From Burkholderiaceae bacterium (GTDB lineage: Bacteria; Pseudomonadota; Gammaproteobacteria; Burkholderiales; Burkholderiaceae_D), in contig JAFANH010000092.1 in the NCBI GenBank assembly GCA_019232795.1, positions 1 to 56,598 on the forward strand: a DNA stretch of 56,598 nucleotides, in the 5' to 3' direction. This document shows positions 37,309 through 47,794 of this stretch, one piece after another; positions within the stretch are counted from its first letter, which is position 1, and every line of letters begins with the position of its first letter. The position numbers and the translations under genes were made by a program. The notes under the pieces are model-generated. The model was given only the letters and a program-made list of their open reading frames with translations, made no database searches and was not told where the DNA came from.

Positions 37309-39228
37309 ATGACATCCAGAGATTGGAGCGGTTCGTTTTTGCGTAGCGCGCGCAAGCTATGTGCTGGCGTGGCCACATTGGCGCTGGTGTCATGCGGCGG
37401 CGGCGGCGGTTCTCACGCTATCAGCTCGGGCGGCGGCAGTAGTTCTACGGGCGGCTCCACCATCGGCGCTCCGGCAATCACGTTGCAACTGACGAATAGC
37501 GCCGGAGCCGCGTCGAACCAGGTTTCCACTTCTTCGCCCCTGACTGCGAAGGCGACGCTGGTGGATGCATCGGGCACACCGGTATCCAATACCTTGGTCA
37601 GTTTCTCGACCGGGCAGAACTTCACCACGATCTCCCCGCTGTCGGCGCAGGTGTTGACCAATGCTTCCGGCGTCGCCACGGTCACGCTGTCGGTGGCGAG
37701 TCTGGCCATTGCCCAGACTCAGGGCGGCTCGGGCGACGTATTGACGGCGCAGGCGGCGGTCGACTCGACGGTTGCCAAGGGCGCGGCCCCGTTCTCGATC
37801 GGCGCCACGCAGGTTGCGCTCAGCCTCGCCGCGCCCGCGTCGGGAACCGTCAATGTGCCGGCCTACTCTTCCACCCTGATCAAGGTCAACGTGCTGGCCA
37901 ATGGCGCTCCTTACACATCGACGCCGGTCAGCGTCGACTTCCAGTCGGCGTGCGCCACCAGCGGCAAGGCTTCCATGCCGGCTACCGCCACGACCGTCAA
38001 TGGGCAAGCCGTCGTTACGTATACCGACAAGGGCTGCAGTTCTACTGATGCGGTCACGATTACCCTCGCCGGCGCCACGCCGATTACCGCTTCCATGGTC
38101 GACGCAGCGCCGACCGCCGCCTCGGTCGAGTTTGTGTCGGCAACACCCGCCGGAGAGGCGATCGTGATTCAGGGAGCCGGCGGAAACGGCCGTGTCGAAA
38201 CGGCCACGCTGACGTTCGAGGCTTTGGATACCTTCGGCAACCCGTTGCCGAACGAGACCGTGAATTTCAGCTTGAACACCTCTCAACCGGTGACCTTGGG
38301 AGCTACCGCCGGTGTGACGGATGCAAACGGCAAGGTGACGGTTTCTGTGTCTTCGGGAACAGTGCCCACTACCTTCCGCGTCATTGCCACCTTGCCTTCT
38401 GGGCAATCGACCATTTCGGATGGCATCACGGTTACGACTGGACAGCCGGTACAGGCCGCATTCTCGTTGAGCGTGGGCACTCCGAATATCGAAGGGTGGC
38501 AATACGACAATACACAAACCAATGTCAATATTCTGCTGGCTGACCAGAACGGTAACCCGGTGGCAGACGGTACGCCTGTAGTCTTCCAGACCGATAGCGG
38601 CGCTATTGGCAGCTCGACGAACGGCGGCTGTGTGACTACCAATGGTGGCTGTTCCGTGACGTTCCGCAGCCAGAATCCGCGCTACGGCCTGAATAACTCA
38701 GCAGGAAAGCGGCCCGGTGTTGCCACAGTCAGCGTTTCGACGACCTCGGCGCTATATACCTTGAGCGGTCAAATTCATATATTTTTAAGTGGAAGCCAAG
38801 CGAGCAATATTGTGGCGGTTGCGCCGAGCGGCATCTCTGTAAACTCCTCGGGCGCTTTTGTATTGCCGTGTGGCTCCACAACCATGACCTTGTATGTGGG
38901 CGACCTGAATTACAATCCCATGCCGAAGGGAACGACGATAGCAGTCGCGGCGGCACTTGACCCAACCAATACGTCAAGCGCGCAGATTCTGAACTTTTTT
39001 CCGACGCAGGTCGCGGCCGAATCTCCGGAGACCTTGATTGGTTCAGCCGTGAACCCCGGAACCACGCATACCTTAGTATTTACGCCGGGTGGTGGTGCTG
39101 GGGCAAAGAACCAGTGCGGATCGGTCGGGAGCGGGACAAATTCCGGCACGCTTCTGATCACCGTCACTTCGCCGTTGGGCGTTGTCACTACACCGCAATA
39201 TCCCATCAATTTCACCTATCCGAAATGA
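37309..39228 (+). CDS. Second Ig-like repeat lipoprotein
   Basis: 639 residues, same architecture as the previous gene: lipobox LVSCGGGGG (Cys at about residue 29), a Gly/Ser-rich linker and repeated Ig-like domains (for example [22 protein letters not shown] near 80 and [24 protein letters not shown] near 300). No catalytic motif. It is a diverged paralogue rather than a copy. The stop is 13 bases before the aroKB start, so the shikimate genes may be co-transcribed with it. The role is unknown; a pilus-linked or adhesive lipoprotein is a guess. Confidence 0.75.
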   Translation: MTSRDWSGSFLRSARKLCAGVATLALVSCGGGGGSHAISSGGGSSSTGGSTIGAPAITLQLTNSAGAASNQVSTSSPLTAKATLVDASGTPVSNTLVSFSTGQNFTTISPLSAQVLTNASGVATVTLSVASLAIAQTQGGSGDVLTAQAAVDSTVAKGAAPFSIGATQVALSLAAPASGTVNVPAYSSTLIKVNVLANGAPYTSTPVSVDFQSACATSGKASMPATATTVNGQAVVTYTDKGCSSTDAVTITLAGATPITASMVDAAPTAASVEFVSATPAGEAIVIQGAGGNGRVETATLTFEALDTFGNPLPNETVNFSLNTSQPVTLGATAGVTDANGKVTVSVSSGTVPTTFRVIATLPSGQSTISDGITVTTGQPVQAAFSLSVGTPNIEGWQYDNTQTNVNILLADQNGNPVADGTPVVFQTDSGAIGSSTNGGCVTTNGGCSVTFRSQNPRYGLNNSAGKRPGVATVSVSTTSALYTLSGQIHIFLSGSQASNIVAVAPSGISVNSSGAFVLPCGSTTMTLYVGDLNYNPMPKGTTIAVAAALDPTNTSSAQILNFFPTQVAAESPETLIGSAVNPGTTHTLVFTPGGGAGAKNQCGSVGSGTNSGTLLITVTSPLGVVTTPQYPINFTYPK

Positions 39229-39241
39229 GCAGGTCAGGCGA

Positions 39242-40900
39242 TTGGCAACGAAAGAGAATATTTTTCTGGTTGGATTGATGGGTGCGGGCAAGACCACGGT
39301 CGGCCGTGCCCTGGCGAAAAAGCTCAACAAGCGCTTCATCGATTCCGATCACGAGATCGAGTCGCGCACCGGTGCCTCCATTCCCGTGATTTTCGAGATT
39401 GAGGGCGAAGAGGGTTTCCGGCGGCGCGAGGCTGAAGTCATCCGCGACCTTACCGCCCAGCAAGGCGTGATTCTGGCCACCGGCGGCGGCGCCGTGCTGC
39501 GGCCCGAAAACCGCGCTTTTCTCAAGGAGCGTGGTACGGTGATCTATCTGCGCGCCGCCGTCAACCAGATCCTGCAACGCACCAGCCGTGACAAGAACCG
39601 GCCGCTGCTGCAAACCGCCGATCCGCGCAAGCGTCTGGAAGACTTGACGCGCGAGCGCGAACCGCTGTACCGTGAAGTGGCCGACCTGATCGTGGAGACC
39701 GGGCGGCCCAATATTGCCGCGCTGGTGCAATCCATACTCGATCAATTGGCGGAACGGGACGCCAACGCCTCATCATCCATGTCAACTCCGCAAAATACCC
39801 AGGCAAATAGCCATACCGTGACGCTGCAGGTCGATCTCGGCGAGCGCAGCTACCCCATCGTCATCGGACCGGGGCGACTGACCGATTCCGGCTGGTGCAA
39901 GCATGTGGCCGGCGAGCGTGTCGCCGTAGTCACCAACACCACGGTCGGCCCTTTATATCTCGAGACTGTGCGCAAGACGCTGGAAGCGGCGGGCAAGCGC
40001 GTGACCAGCGTCGTGCTGCCCGACGGCGAGGAAGAGAAGAACTGGAACAGCCTGATGCTGATCTACGACGCCCTGCTGCGCGAGCAGTGCGACCGCAAGA
40101 CCACGCTGATCGCCCTGGGCGGCGGCGTGATCGGCGACATGACCGGGTTTGCCGCGGCCACTTATATGCGCGGCGTTCCGTTTATCCAGATTCCGACCAC
40201 TTTGCTGGCCCAGGTCGATTCTTCGGTCGGCGGCAAGACCGGCATCAATCATCCGCTCGGCAAGAACATGATAGGCGCGTTTTACCAGCCGCAAGCCGTG
40301 GTTGCCGACATCGACACCATGAATACGCTGCCGGCGCGTGAATTGTCGGCCGGGCTGGCTGAGGTGATCAAGCACGGCGCCATCGCCGACACCCGGTTTT
40401 TCGACTGGATAGAGGCGAATATGGCGGGCCTGCTGGCCCGGGATGCGCAGGCGATCACGCATGCGGTGCGGCGTTCTTGCGAGATCAAGGCTGACGTGGT
40501 GCGCCAGGACGAGCGTGAAGGCGGTTTGCGCGCCATCCTCAATTTCGGCCATACCTTCGCGCACGCGATCGAGTCCGGCCTCGGCTATGGCGAATGGCTG
40601 CATGGCGAAGCGGTCGGTTGCGGCATGGTGATGGCGGCCGATCTTTCGCAGCGTCTCGGCTATATCGATGCCGCCGCCAAGGCGCGTCTGACGGCGGTGG
40701 TGCGGGCCGCCGGCTTGCCGGTGACGGCGCCCGACCTGGGCGCGGCGCGTTGGCTCGAGCTGATGCAGGTCGACAAGAAGAACGAGGGCGGCAAGATCAA
40801 GTTCATCCTGCTCAAGCCCCTGGGCTCGCCCATCATCACGACCGTGCCGCAGGAGAGTCTGCTGGCGACCATAGCTGCCTGCGTTGCAGGCGCAAGCTGA
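39242..40900 (+). CDS. aroKB: Bifunctional shikimate kinase / 3-dehydroquinate synthase (AroKB)
   Basis: One open frame of 552 codons from TTG 39242; an AGG stands seven bases upstream, and a TTG at 39182 is an alternative. The first 170 residues are Aro[16 protein letters not shown] (P-loop), FIDSDHEIE and [13 protein letters not shown]. From about 200 the frame is Aro[48 protein letters not shown] and [11 protein letters not shown] Ser/Asn/Gln-rich linker joins them with no stop codon. An internal ATG at 39779 could start a separate AroB, but it has no ribosome-binding site. Both act in the shikimate pathway. dgt follows. Confidence 0.88.
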   Translation: MATKENIFLVGLMGAGKTTVGRALAKKLNKRFIDSDHEIESRTGASIPVIFEIEGEEGFRRREAEVIRDLTAQQGVILATGGGAVLRPENRAFLKERGTVIYLRAAVNQILQRTSRDKNRPLLQTADPRKRLEDLTREREPLYREVADLIVETGRPNIAALVQSILDQLAERDANASSSMSTPQNTQANSHTVTLQVDLGERSYPIVIGPGRLTDSGWCKHVAGERVAVVTNTTVGPLYLETVRKTLEAAGKRVTSVVLPDGEEEKNWNSLMLIYDALLREQCDRKTTLIALGGGVIGDMTGFAAATYMRGVPFIQIPTTLLAQVDSSVGGKTGINHPLGKNMIGAFYQPQAVVADIDTMNTLPARELSAGLAEVIKHGAIADTRFFDWIEANMAGLLARDAQAITHAVRRSCEIKADVVRQDEREGGLRAILNFGHTFAHAIESGLGYGEWLHGEAVGCGMVMAADLSQRLGYIDAAAKARLTAVVRAAGLPVTAPDLGAARWLELMQVDKKNEGGKIKFILLKPLGSPIITTVPQESLLATIAACVAGAS

Positions 40901-40923
40901 AGCGAACTGAAAAGGGCCGAGTT

Positions 40924-42075
40924 ATGACGGGCAGTGTGGATCTCGAAGCGCATCTCGCTCCCTACGCTGCCCGCTCCGCCGCCTCGCGCGGGCGGCGTTA
41001 TCCCGAACCCGCTCCGAGTTCGCGCACCGACTTCCAGCGCGACCGCGACCGCATCATCCACTCGACGGCGTTTCGCCGGCTCGAATACAAGACCCAGGTT
41101 TTCGTCAATCACGAAGGCGATCTGTTTCGCACACGCCTGACCCACAGTATCGAAGTGGCGCAGATTGCGCGTTCGATTGCGCGCAACCTGAGGCTCAACG
41201 AAGACCTGGTGGAAGCCATATCGCTGGCGCACGATCTGGGCCACACGCCGTTCGGCCATGCCGGACAGGATGCCTTGAACGCCTGCATGCGCGACTATGG
41301 CGGCTTTGAACACAACCTGCAGAGCCTGCGCGTGGTCGATGCGCTGGAAGAGCGCTACGGCGCTTTCGACGGCCTGAACCTGACCTTCGAGGCGCGCGAA
41401 GGCATACTCAAGCACTGTTCGCTGGCCAACGCAGCCAGGCTCGGCGACGTGGGGCAGCGCTTCATCGAACGCAAGCAACCTTCTCTGGAGGCGCAGCTGG
41501 CCAACCTGGCCGACGAGATTGCCTACAATAATCATGACATCGACGACGGCTTGCGTTCGGGGCTGCTGTCTACCGAGCAGATCGATCAGATCGACATCTA
41601 TGGCCGTCACCGGCGCGAAGTGGAAGCCGTCTATCCCGGCATCAGCGGCCGGCGCGCGATCCACGAAACCATCCGGCGCATGATCAATACCTTGATCGTC
41701 GATCTGATCGACACCTCGCGCGCGCGCATCGAGGAAGCGCGGCCGCTCAGCATAGACGACGTGCGTAATGCCGGCTCCCTGATCCGCTTCTCGGAAAAGA
41801 TCAGCAGCGAAGCCGTGGTGCTCAAGCGCTTTCTGCGCGAAAACCTGTATCAGCACTACCAGGTCAATCGCATGACGAGCAAGGCGCGCCGTATCGTCAG
41901 CGAACTGTTCGCGGCCTTTCTGCAGGAACCGGCGCTGCTGGCGCCGGGCTACCAGGTCTCAAACGGCGATATGCAAATGCAGGCGCGCCGCATCGCCGAT
42001 TACATCGCCGGCATGACCGACCGCTACGCCATGCGCGAACACAAGCGCTTGTTCGAGATAGATGAACTGACCTAA
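40924..42075 (+). CDS. dgt: Deoxyguanosinetriphosphate triphosphohydrolase-like protein
   Basis: 383 residues from ATG 40924 ([11 protein letters not shown]); the frame extends upstream inside aroKB but is not coding there. The HD domain shows [35 protein letters not shown] (HD metal motif) and [14 protein letters not shown]. The short dGTPase type cleaves dNTPs to deoxynucleosides and triphosphate. aroK-aroB-dgt is a conserved order in betaproteobacteria. It is convergent with the hydrolase gene six bases away. Confidence 0.93.
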   Translation: MTGSVDLEAHLAPYAARSAASRGRRYPEPAPSSRTDFQRDRDRIIHSTAFRRLEYKTQVFVNHEGDLFRTRLTHSIEVAQIARSIARNLRLNEDLVEAISLAHDLGHTPFGHAGQDALNACMRDYGGFEHNLQSLRVVDALEERYGAFDGLNLTFEAREGILKHCSLANAARLGDVGQRFIERKQPSLEAQLANLADEIAYNNHDIDDGLRSGLLSTEQIDQIDIYGRHRREVEAVYPGISGRRAIHETIRRMINTLIVDLIDTSRARIEEARPLSIDDVRNAGSLIRFSEKISSEAVVLKRFLRENLYQHYQVNRMTSKARRIVSELFAAFLQEPALLAPGYQVSNGDMQMQARRIADYIAGMTDRYAMREHKRLFEIDELT

Positions 42076-42081
42076 TTTGCC

Positions 42082-43179
42082 TCAGGTATCAAGCAAGTCG
42101 CGCAGCGGGTGTGCATGCTCGGGCCAGGGCGGCTCGAAGAATGCGTTCACCATGTGCGGCGAGACGTCTTTCAAATGCGCCGGATCCCAGCGCGGCGCAT
42201 TGTCCTTGTCGATCACCAGTGCGCGTACGCCTTCCAGGATCTCGCGGTGTTCGAAGCAGCGCCGCACCAGCGAACGTTCGAGACGCAGGCAGTCGGCCAC
42301 GCCGAGCGTGCCGCCGCGTTTGAGCAACTCCAGCGTGACGCACATCATCAGCGGCGAGCGCTTGTTCAGGACTGCCAGTGTCTTTTGCGCAAAAGGGTGG
42401 TCGTCGCTTGCCAGCGAAGCGACAATTTCGGCCACCGTGGCGTGGCCGAAATGGCGGTCGATCAGCGCGCGCTGTTGTGCAAAGTTGCTTTGGGCGGGAT
42501 CGGCGTCAGTCAGGAAGGGGGCGGTAAACGCGCGGATGGCGTCCGCCAGTACCTGGCCCGGCGTGGCGGCGATCAGGGCATCCAGTGCCGGCAACTGCGC
42601 CGATGGAACATAGACGTCGGCCAGACTCGCGTACAGCGCGTCGGCGGCGCCTATGGTTTCACCTGTGACGCCAAGATAGTTACCTAGCTGGCCCGGTACG
42701 CGCGGCAGGAAATAACTGCCGCCGACGTCCGGGAACAAACCGATGTTGACCTCCGGCATGGCCATCTTGGTGCGCTCCGTGACGATGCGCAGGCAGGTTT
42801 CCGGCCCGCTCTGCGCAATGCCCATGCCGCCGCCCATGACCACGCCGTCCATCAAGGCGATGTAAGGCTTGGGATAGTGATGGATCAAGTGATTGAGTGC
42901 ATATTCCTCGGTGAAGAAATCTTCGAGCAGCGCGCTGCCACCGGCCGGTGTGGCACGGCCGGCGTCGTAGAAGAAGCGGATGTCGCCGCCGGCGCAAAAG
43001 GCCTTTTCGCTGCTGCTGCGGATCAGCACGGCGGCAATTGCCGGGTCGTTGCGCCAGGCGAGCAGGGTACGCGTCAGCGTGCGTATCATGACCAGCGACA
43101 GCGAATTGAGCGCCTTGGGGCGATCCAGGGTCAGCAAGCCGGTTTGGCCGTGGGTTTCGACGCGTATAGTATTGGGCAT
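42082..43179 (-). CDS. Enoyl-CoA hydratase/isomerase family protein, HIBCH type
   Basis: 365 residues. A crotonase fold with KAFCAGGDIRFFYDA (oxyanion hole), DGVVMGGGMGIAQSGPETCLRIV and MAMPEVNIGLFPDVGGSYFLPRVPG; the last pattern with Glu and Asp is characteristic of 3-hydroxyisobutyryl-CoA hydrolase. Family members hydrolyse 3-hydroxyisobutyryl-CoA in valine breakdown. No other valine genes are adjacent, so the true substrate is open. It appears to stand alone, with its own start at 43179. Confidence 0.85.
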   Translation of the reverse strand: MPNTIRVETHGQTGLLTLDRPKALNSLSLVMIRTLTRTLLAWRNDPAIAAVLIRSSSEKAFCAGGDIRFFYDAGRATPAGGSALLEDFFTEEYALNHLIHHYPKPYIALMDGVVMGGGMGIAQSGPETCLRIVTERTKMAMPEVNIGLFPDVGGSYFLPRVPGQLGNYLGVTGETIGAADALYASLADVYVPSAQLPALDALIAATPGQVLADAIRAFTAPFLTDADPAQSNFAQQRALIDRHFGHATVAEIVASLASDDHPFAQKTLAVLNKRSPLMMCVTLELLKRGGTLGVADCLRLERSLVRRCFEHREILEGVRALVIDKDNAPRWDPAHLKDVSPHMVNAFFEPPWPEHAHPLRDLLDT

Positions 43180-43248
43180 GATGTAGGGGGCAGCGATGGA
43201 ATAAAGCGCCCATTTTATCGGGTTATCGCTTCCCCCTTTGGGACAATG

Positions 43249-43273
43249 AAAAAGGGCGCCGCTGGGCGCCCTT
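43249..43273 (-). terminator. Terminator of the hpf operon
   Basis: On the - strand AAGGGCGCC and GGCGCCCTT pair around CAGC and run into TTTTT. It lies 37 bases after the hpf stop and ends the lpt-rpoN-hpf transcript. Confidence 0.85.
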
Positions 43274-43309
43274 ACGGATTGCCGTCCAAGCGGCAGGCAT
43301 CAAGTGCAA

Positions 43310-43672
43310 TCACGGCGCATGAGCGGCTGCGCTCGCAGCAGTATCAGGGATGTGCTTGATGGCTTGATGCTGGTGATCCTGTACGCGAGTTTTGTACTTG
43401 ATCACCTGGCGGTCGAGCTTGTCGACCAGCAGGTCGATTGCCGCATACAGATCTTCGGCAATGCTTTCCACGTGTATGTCTTTTCCTCGCAATCGCAGAT
43501 TGATTTCGGCTTTCTGCCGCTTTTCTTTTTCTGGGAGCTTATCGACGGTCAGGATGACCGCTATATCAATGACATGATCGAAGTGGCGCTTGATGCGTTC
43601 CAGTTTCCCCTGTACGTACTCGCGAATCGCTGGCGTCAATTCGAGGTGATGTCCACTGATGGTGAGATTCAT
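43310..43672 (-). CDS. hpf: Ribosome hibernation promoting factor
   Basis: 120 residues from the ATG at 43672 ([20 protein letters not shown]). The S30AE fold is shown by [21 protein letters not shown] and [24 protein letters not shown]. The short type binds the 30S A/P region and inactivates ribosomes in stationary phase. The Ala/His-rich tail after about 105 is extra to the 95-residue E. coli form. It is downstream of rpoN, a conserved link. Confidence 0.94.
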   Translation of the reverse strand: MNLTISGHHLELTPAIREYVQGKLERIKRHFDHVIDIAVILTVDKLPEKEKRQKAEINLRLRGKDIHVESIAEDLYAAIDLLVDKLDRQVIKYKTRVQDHQHQAIKHIPDTAASAAAHAP

Positions 43673-43759
43673 ACGCGCTCCTAAGGATAGCGTCGCCGGA
43701 GGTTCGACTCGTCGCATGAATGACTGCGAGTTTGGAACGCAGCAACTGGTGATACAAAA

Positions 43760-45259
43760 CTACAGGGACTTGCGCAGACTGACAGGCGGGATCTTCAATG
43801 CTTCCCGGTACTTGGCTACCGTGCGGCGAGCCACGACCATGCCCTGTTCTCCCAACATGTCTGCGATCTTGCTATCAGAGAATGGGTTTTTCGAGTCTTC
43901 GGCTCCTATCAATTGTTTGATCAGTGCCCGTATCGCGGTGGATGACGCTTCCCCGCCCGCTTCCGTTGCGACGTGGCTGCCAAAAAAATACTTCAACTCA
44001 AACATGCCATGCGGGGTCAGCATGTATTTTTGGGTCGTGACACGGGAAATGGTGCTCTCGTGTAATCCTAGTGTATCAGCTATTTCACGCAAGACAAGCG
44101 GGCGCATGGCAACCGCGCCGTGCGAAAAAAAGTTTCGTTGTCTTTCGACAATGGCTTGTGCAACGCGCAAAATCGTATCGAAACGCTGGCGCATGTTCTT
44201 GATCAGCCATTTCGCTTCCTGTAGCTGCGAAGTGAGTGAGCCCTCGCCTTTGCCGCGCTTCAAGATATTGGCGTACATGGCGTTGACGCGCAGGCGCGGC
44301 ATGACGTCATGGTTGAGCACTACCTGCCAACCATTTTTTGTTCGTTTGACAATTACATCCGGAACAACATAGTCGGATGTCTCGCCCGCAAACAAGGTGC
44401 CGGGGTGCGGGTTGCACTGTTTGATGACGGCTTGCGCCTCGCGCAAGTCCTCGTCGTCGCAATCGAGCGCTCTCTTGAGCTTATTGAAGTCGCGCTGGGC
44501 GAACAGGGGCAAATGTTGTTCAACGATCAACAGCGCCAGTCGGCGGGTGACCAGCGGCACGCAGGGCATGGCCCTGATCTGCAAGGCCAGGCATTCGGCC
44601 GCGTCGCGCGCGCCGACGCCGACCGGATCGAAACTCTGGAGCAGCTTCAGCGCCACTGCCAATTCCTCGATTTCGATCTCAAGTTCTTCCGGCAGGCGCG
44701 CGTGGATTTCTTCCAGCGGTTCGCTCAAATAGCCGTTTTCGTCGAGCGCGTCGACAACCACTTCGAGCAGGGCGCGGTCGCGCGCCTCGCGCACCGTCAC
44801 GCGCATTTGTTCGAGCAAGTGCTCGCGCAGCGTCACGCGGTGCGCCTCGAGTTGCGGACGCGCGTCGTCGTCGTCGGGCGCCTTGGAAGTGCGGGCCACG
44901 TCGTCGAAGCTCCAATCGCTTTCACCGTTGGCGCCGGCTTCGGCGCTGTCCCCACCTTCGCCGCGTTCGAAATTGCTGTCGAAGCTGTCGTCGCCGCCGG
45001 TTGCCGGAGCGTCACCACTATCGCCGGCACTCCCTTCGCCGTTGCCGCTGCTGCTCGCGCTGATGGCGCCGTCGGCCAGCAGGCGCACCGAATTGTCGAG
45101 CGGATCGTCGATACGCTCGAGCAAAGGATTGTCGGACAGTATCTGCTCGAGCTCCTGGTGCAATTCCAGCGTCGATAATTGCAGCAGGCGGATCGACTGC
45201 TGCAGCTGAGGCGTCAGCGCCAGATGTTGCGACGTGCGGAGCTGGAGGCTTTGCTTCAT
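43760..45259 (-). CDS. rpoN: RNA polymerase sigma-54 factor
   Basis: 499 residues. Region I is Gln/Leu-rich ([23 protein letters not shown]). An acidic linker (about 55-135) is followed by the core-binding region. The helix-turn-helix is [20 protein letters not shown], and the RpoN box reads [18 protein letters not shown] at the C-terminus. It needs enhancer-binding ATPases and controls nitrogen, motility and pilus genes in many proteobacteria. It lies three bases after lptB, the normal order. Confidence 0.97.
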   Translation of the reverse strand: MKQSLQLRTSQHLALTPQLQQSIRLLQLSTLELHQELEQILSDNPLLERIDDPLDNSVRLLADGAISASSSGNGEGSAGDSGDAPATGGDDSFDSNFERGEGGDSAEAGANGESDWSFDDVARTSKAPDDDDARPQLEAHRVTLREHLLEQMRVTVREARDRALLEVVVDALDENGYLSEPLEEIHARLPEELEIEIEELAVALKLLQSFDPVGVGARDAAECLALQIRAMPCVPLVTRRLALLIVEQHLPLFAQRDFNKLKRALDCDDEDLREAQAVIKQCNPHPGTLFAGETSDYVVPDVIVKRTKNGWQVVLNHDVMPRLRVNAMYANILKRGKGEGSLTSQLQEAKWLIKNMRQRFDTILRVAQAIVERQRNFFSHGAVAMRPLVLREIADTLGLHESTISRVTTQKYMLTPHGMFELKYFFGSHVATEAGGEASSTAIRALIKQLIGAEDSKNPFSDSKIADMLGEQGMVVARRTVAKYREALKIPPVSLRKSL

Positions 45260-45262
45260 GGC

Positions 45263-46003
45263 CTACATCCGGAAATGTTCGCCGAGATAGACGCGCCGCA
45301 CCGACTCGTTGGCGATGATATCGTCCGGACTGCCGCTGGCCAGTACCGCGCCCTGGTTGATGATGTAGGCGCGGTCGCAGATGCCCAGCGTTTCACGCAC
45401 GTTGTGGTCGGTGATCAGCACGCCTATCTTGCGTTCCTTGAGGAAGCGCACGATGCGCTGGATTTCGATCACGGCAATCGGGTCGACCCCGGCAAACGGT
45501 TCGTCGAGCAGCACGAAACGCGGATTGGTTGCCAGCGCGCGCGCAATTTCCACGCGGCGGCGTTCGCCGCCCGACAAGGACATGGCCTGGTTCTCGCGCA
45601 GCTTTTCGATTTGCAGTTCGGCCAGCAAGGTGTTGAGCCTTTCGTCCAGCCTTGCTTTCGACAGAGGCTTGTCGTCTTCGCGTTGCAGCTCGAGCACCGC
45701 GCGGATGTTTTCCTCGACGGTCAGCTTGCGGAATACCGAAGCCTCCTGCGGCAGGTAGGACAGGCCGAGCGTGGCGCGCCGGTGGATGGGCAGGCGCGAA
45801 ATGCCGGTGCCGTCGAGCGTGATTTCGCCGGCGTCGGACGGGACCAGGCCGACGATCATGTAAAACGAGGTAGTTTTGCCGGCGCCGTTCGGCCCGAGCA
45901 AACCGACCACTTCGCCGCTGCCGACCTCGAGCGAAACGTCGCTGACCACCTGGCGCACGCCATAGCTTTTCTGCAGGCCGCGCACGATCAGGGTGCTGGT
46001 CAT
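45263..46003 (-). CDS. lptB: LPS export ATP-binding protein LptB
   Basis: 246 residues. ABC ATPase with Walker [17 protein letters not shown] (about 36-51), signature [16 protein letters not shown] (about 142-157), Walker [14 protein letters not shown] and switch His in TDHNV. It powers LPS extraction with LptF and LptG, which are not in this window. The start overlaps lptA by four bases. Confidence 0.97.
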   Translation of the reverse strand: MTSTLIVRGLQKSYGVRQVVSDVSLEVGSGEVVGLLGPNGAGKTTSFYMIVGLVPSDAGEITLDGTGISRLPIHRRATLGLSYLPQEASVFRKLTVEENIRAVLELQREDDKPLSKARLDERLNTLLAELQIEKLRENQAMSLSGGERRRVEIARALATNPRFVLLDEPFAGVDPIAVIEIQRIVRFLKERKIGVLITDHNVRETLGICDRAYIINQGAVLASGSPDDIIANESVRRVYLGEHFRM

Positions 46004-46605
46004 TCCGCTTTGTCCTTCGCTTCGGTGGTGCTGTCTTTCGTGTCTTTCGGGGCAGCGTGGTTGTGAGGCTGGATCACGACGCTGACGCGTCCGCCACCCG
46101 GCTTGCTCTCGCCGCTCTCGCTGTTGGCGCCAGTGACGACTTCGGTCTGGCCGTTATAGGAGAGGAAGGCGCCGGTCGACTCGTCCGTGGTTTTGGGGCC
46201 GGTCAGGCGGCGCACCTTGGCGTTCGAATACAGCGTGGCGATCGAGGTCTTTTGGTCATAGGTGACGCGGTCGGACGCTTCCCCCTCCATCCACAGGTCG
46301 GGGCCGCCGTCGCGCTTCTGGCGCATGGTCGCCAGGCCGCCGGGCGGGGCGTATAGCGTGGCGAAGTCATAGCCTTCGGGCGAGGTGGTCACAACCAGCC
46401 TGGTGCCCTTCATGACCAGCGTGCCCTGGGTGAGCACGACGTTGCCGGTGTAGGTGCTGATCTGCTTGACGTTGTCGACCGCCACCTGGTTCGACTCGAC
46501 GTGGATTTCCTTTTCGGAGTCGGCCTTTTCGGCGAGGGCCGGAGCTGTCGCAATCAGCGCAGGCAGCAGCGCGGCGTGCAGAATAAAAACAAGACGATGT
46601 TTCAT
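46000..46605 (-). CDS. lptA: LPS transport periplasmic protein LptA
   Basis: 201 residues. Signal peptide (about 1-25, ending ALAEK), then the OstA/LptA beta-jellyroll: [29 protein letters not shown] and [13 protein letters not shown]. The C-terminal 45 residues are polar and probably disordered. LptA forms the periplasmic bridge that passes LPS to LptD. It is 50 bases after lptC and overlaps lptB. Confidence 0.94.
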   Translation of the reverse strand: MKHRLVFILHAALLPALIATAPALAEKADSEKEIHVESNQVAVDNVKQISTYTGNVVLTQGTLVMKGTRLVVTTSPEGYDFATLYAPPGGLATMRQKRDGGPDLWMEGEASDRVTYDQKTSIATLYSNAKVRRLTGPKTTDESTGAFLSYNGQTEVVTGANSESGESKPGGGRVSVVIQPHNHAAPKDTKDSTTEAKDKAE

Positions 46606-46655
46606 GAATACTCTCTCAAAGTTTACTCAATAGCTCACCCCGCGGTTCACACCGG

Positions 46656-47243
46656 CTAGCGCGGCTGAATCACGGTGTGCACGTTATGCGCGAGCGAGAA
46701 AACCAGGGTTGCATTGTTTGCGTACATGCCGGCGCCGCTGATCTCGGCGTTGCCTTGCACGATGTCGACGGCGCGGTCGGTTTGCATGACTTCATCGTCA
46801 GGCAAAAGCTGCACATACTGCGATTTCAAATGAAAGGCCGGCGCCAGCTTCGACTCGGGCCGGTCGATGCGCACGTCGTCTTCCATCTCGACCTTGCTGG
46901 CATCGCTGTTGGCCACCGCACGCAGCGCGCGTGCCACCATGGATGGACGGTCGACGCTCAAACTGCGGATGACAGGCATGTCGATCTGGTAGCTGTCGTC
47001 GCCGGGGAAGTGGGTGAGCTTGGTGCCGGAAATTGCGTAGCGTGCCTGACCGACCTTGGAGGCGCGCACGAAATTGAAATTCTCGACGTAATAGTCGGGG
47101 TCGAGGCGCTGGGTGCGGTCATTGCCATGGTCGGCGCCGCGCAGCATCACGTCGCGCAGCCAGAAGCTGCCGAGCGCCATGGCTGCCGTGGCGGCCAGTA
47201 TGGCCAATAGACGCAGGCGGTTAGCGGCGCGTGCTTCGTTCAT
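46656..47243 (-). CDS. lptC: LPS export protein LptC
   Basis: 195 residues from the ATG at 47243 (MNEARAANRLRLLAIL). One transmembrane helix (about 12-30) anchors it to the inner membrane; the periplasmic domain contains PDYYVENFNFV and LTHFPGDDSYQIDMP. It receives LPS from LptBFG and passes it to LptA. The frame reaches 47315, but that start would overlap kdsC by 64 bases. It lies eight bases after kdsC. Confidence 0.9.
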   Translation of the reverse strand: MNEARAANRLRLLAILAATAAMALGSFWLRDVMLRGADHGNDRTQRLDPDYYVENFNFVRASKVGQARYAISGTKLTHFPGDDSYQIDMPVIRSLSVDRPSMVARALRAVANSDASKVEMEDDVRIDRPESKLAPAFHLKSQYVQLLPDDEVMQTDRAVDIVQGNAEISGAGMYANNATLVFSLAHNVHTVIQPR

Positions 47244-47251
47244 GTGAGCGC

Positions 47252-47794
47252 TTACGCCAAAAACGGCGCCATCGCCGTCTCGTACTTGTCTTGTGCGCGC
47301 AGCAGGAATTCGCACAATTCGCGTGCGGCGCCGTCGCCGCCGCGAGCAGTCGTCACGTAATGGACGCGGGCGTGCACTTCAGCGCGGCCATTCGGCACGC
47401 TGGCTGCGAAGCCGACACGCGAAAGGATGGGCAGGTCGATCCAGTCGTCGCCGAGAAAGCCGCATTCTTCGGCGCGCATACCGGTGCGTTCCAGCAACTG
47501 CTCGAAAGCGGTCTTCTTGTCCAGCGCGCCTTGCTGCACATGCTCGATATCGAGATCCGCCGCGCGCTTGGCGACGATATCCGATTGGCGCGCGCTGATG
47601 ATGGCGGTGGCAATGCCGGCCTGGCGCAACATCTTGATGCCGAGTCCGTCGTGCACGTTGAAACGCTTGATCGCTTCGCCGGCCGGTCCATAGTACAGGC
47701 CGCCGTCGGTCAGGATGCCGTCGACGTCGAAGATCATCAGGCGCACCCGTGCGGCGCGGGCAACTGCGTCGGCAGTGCGGGCGTCGGCGGTCAT
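47252..47794 (-). CDS. kdsC: 3-deoxy-D-manno-octulosonate 8-phosphate phosphatase
   Basis: 180 residues. HAD-family motif FDVDGILTDGGLYYG (nucleophile Asp, about residue 23) and GFLGDDWIDLPIL; the small C1-type cap of KdsC is absent as usual. It removes phosphate from Kdo-8-phosphate. Its ATG overlaps the kdsD stop by one base. It is part of the Kdo-LPS export cluster. Confidence 0.95.
   Translation of the reverse strand: MTADARTADAVARAARVRLMIFDVDGILTDGGLYYGPAGEAIKRFNVHDGLGIKMLRQAGIATAIISARQSDIVAKRAADLDIEHVQQGALDKKTAFEQLLERTGMRAEECGFLGDDWIDLPILSRVGFAASVPNGRAEVHARVHYVTTARGGDGAARELCEFLLRAQDKYETAMAPFLA

Noticed and set aside
39779..40900. Separate aroB gene starting at the internal ATG
   Set aside because: Kept as an alternative only: no ribosome-binding site upstream and no stop between the two domains.
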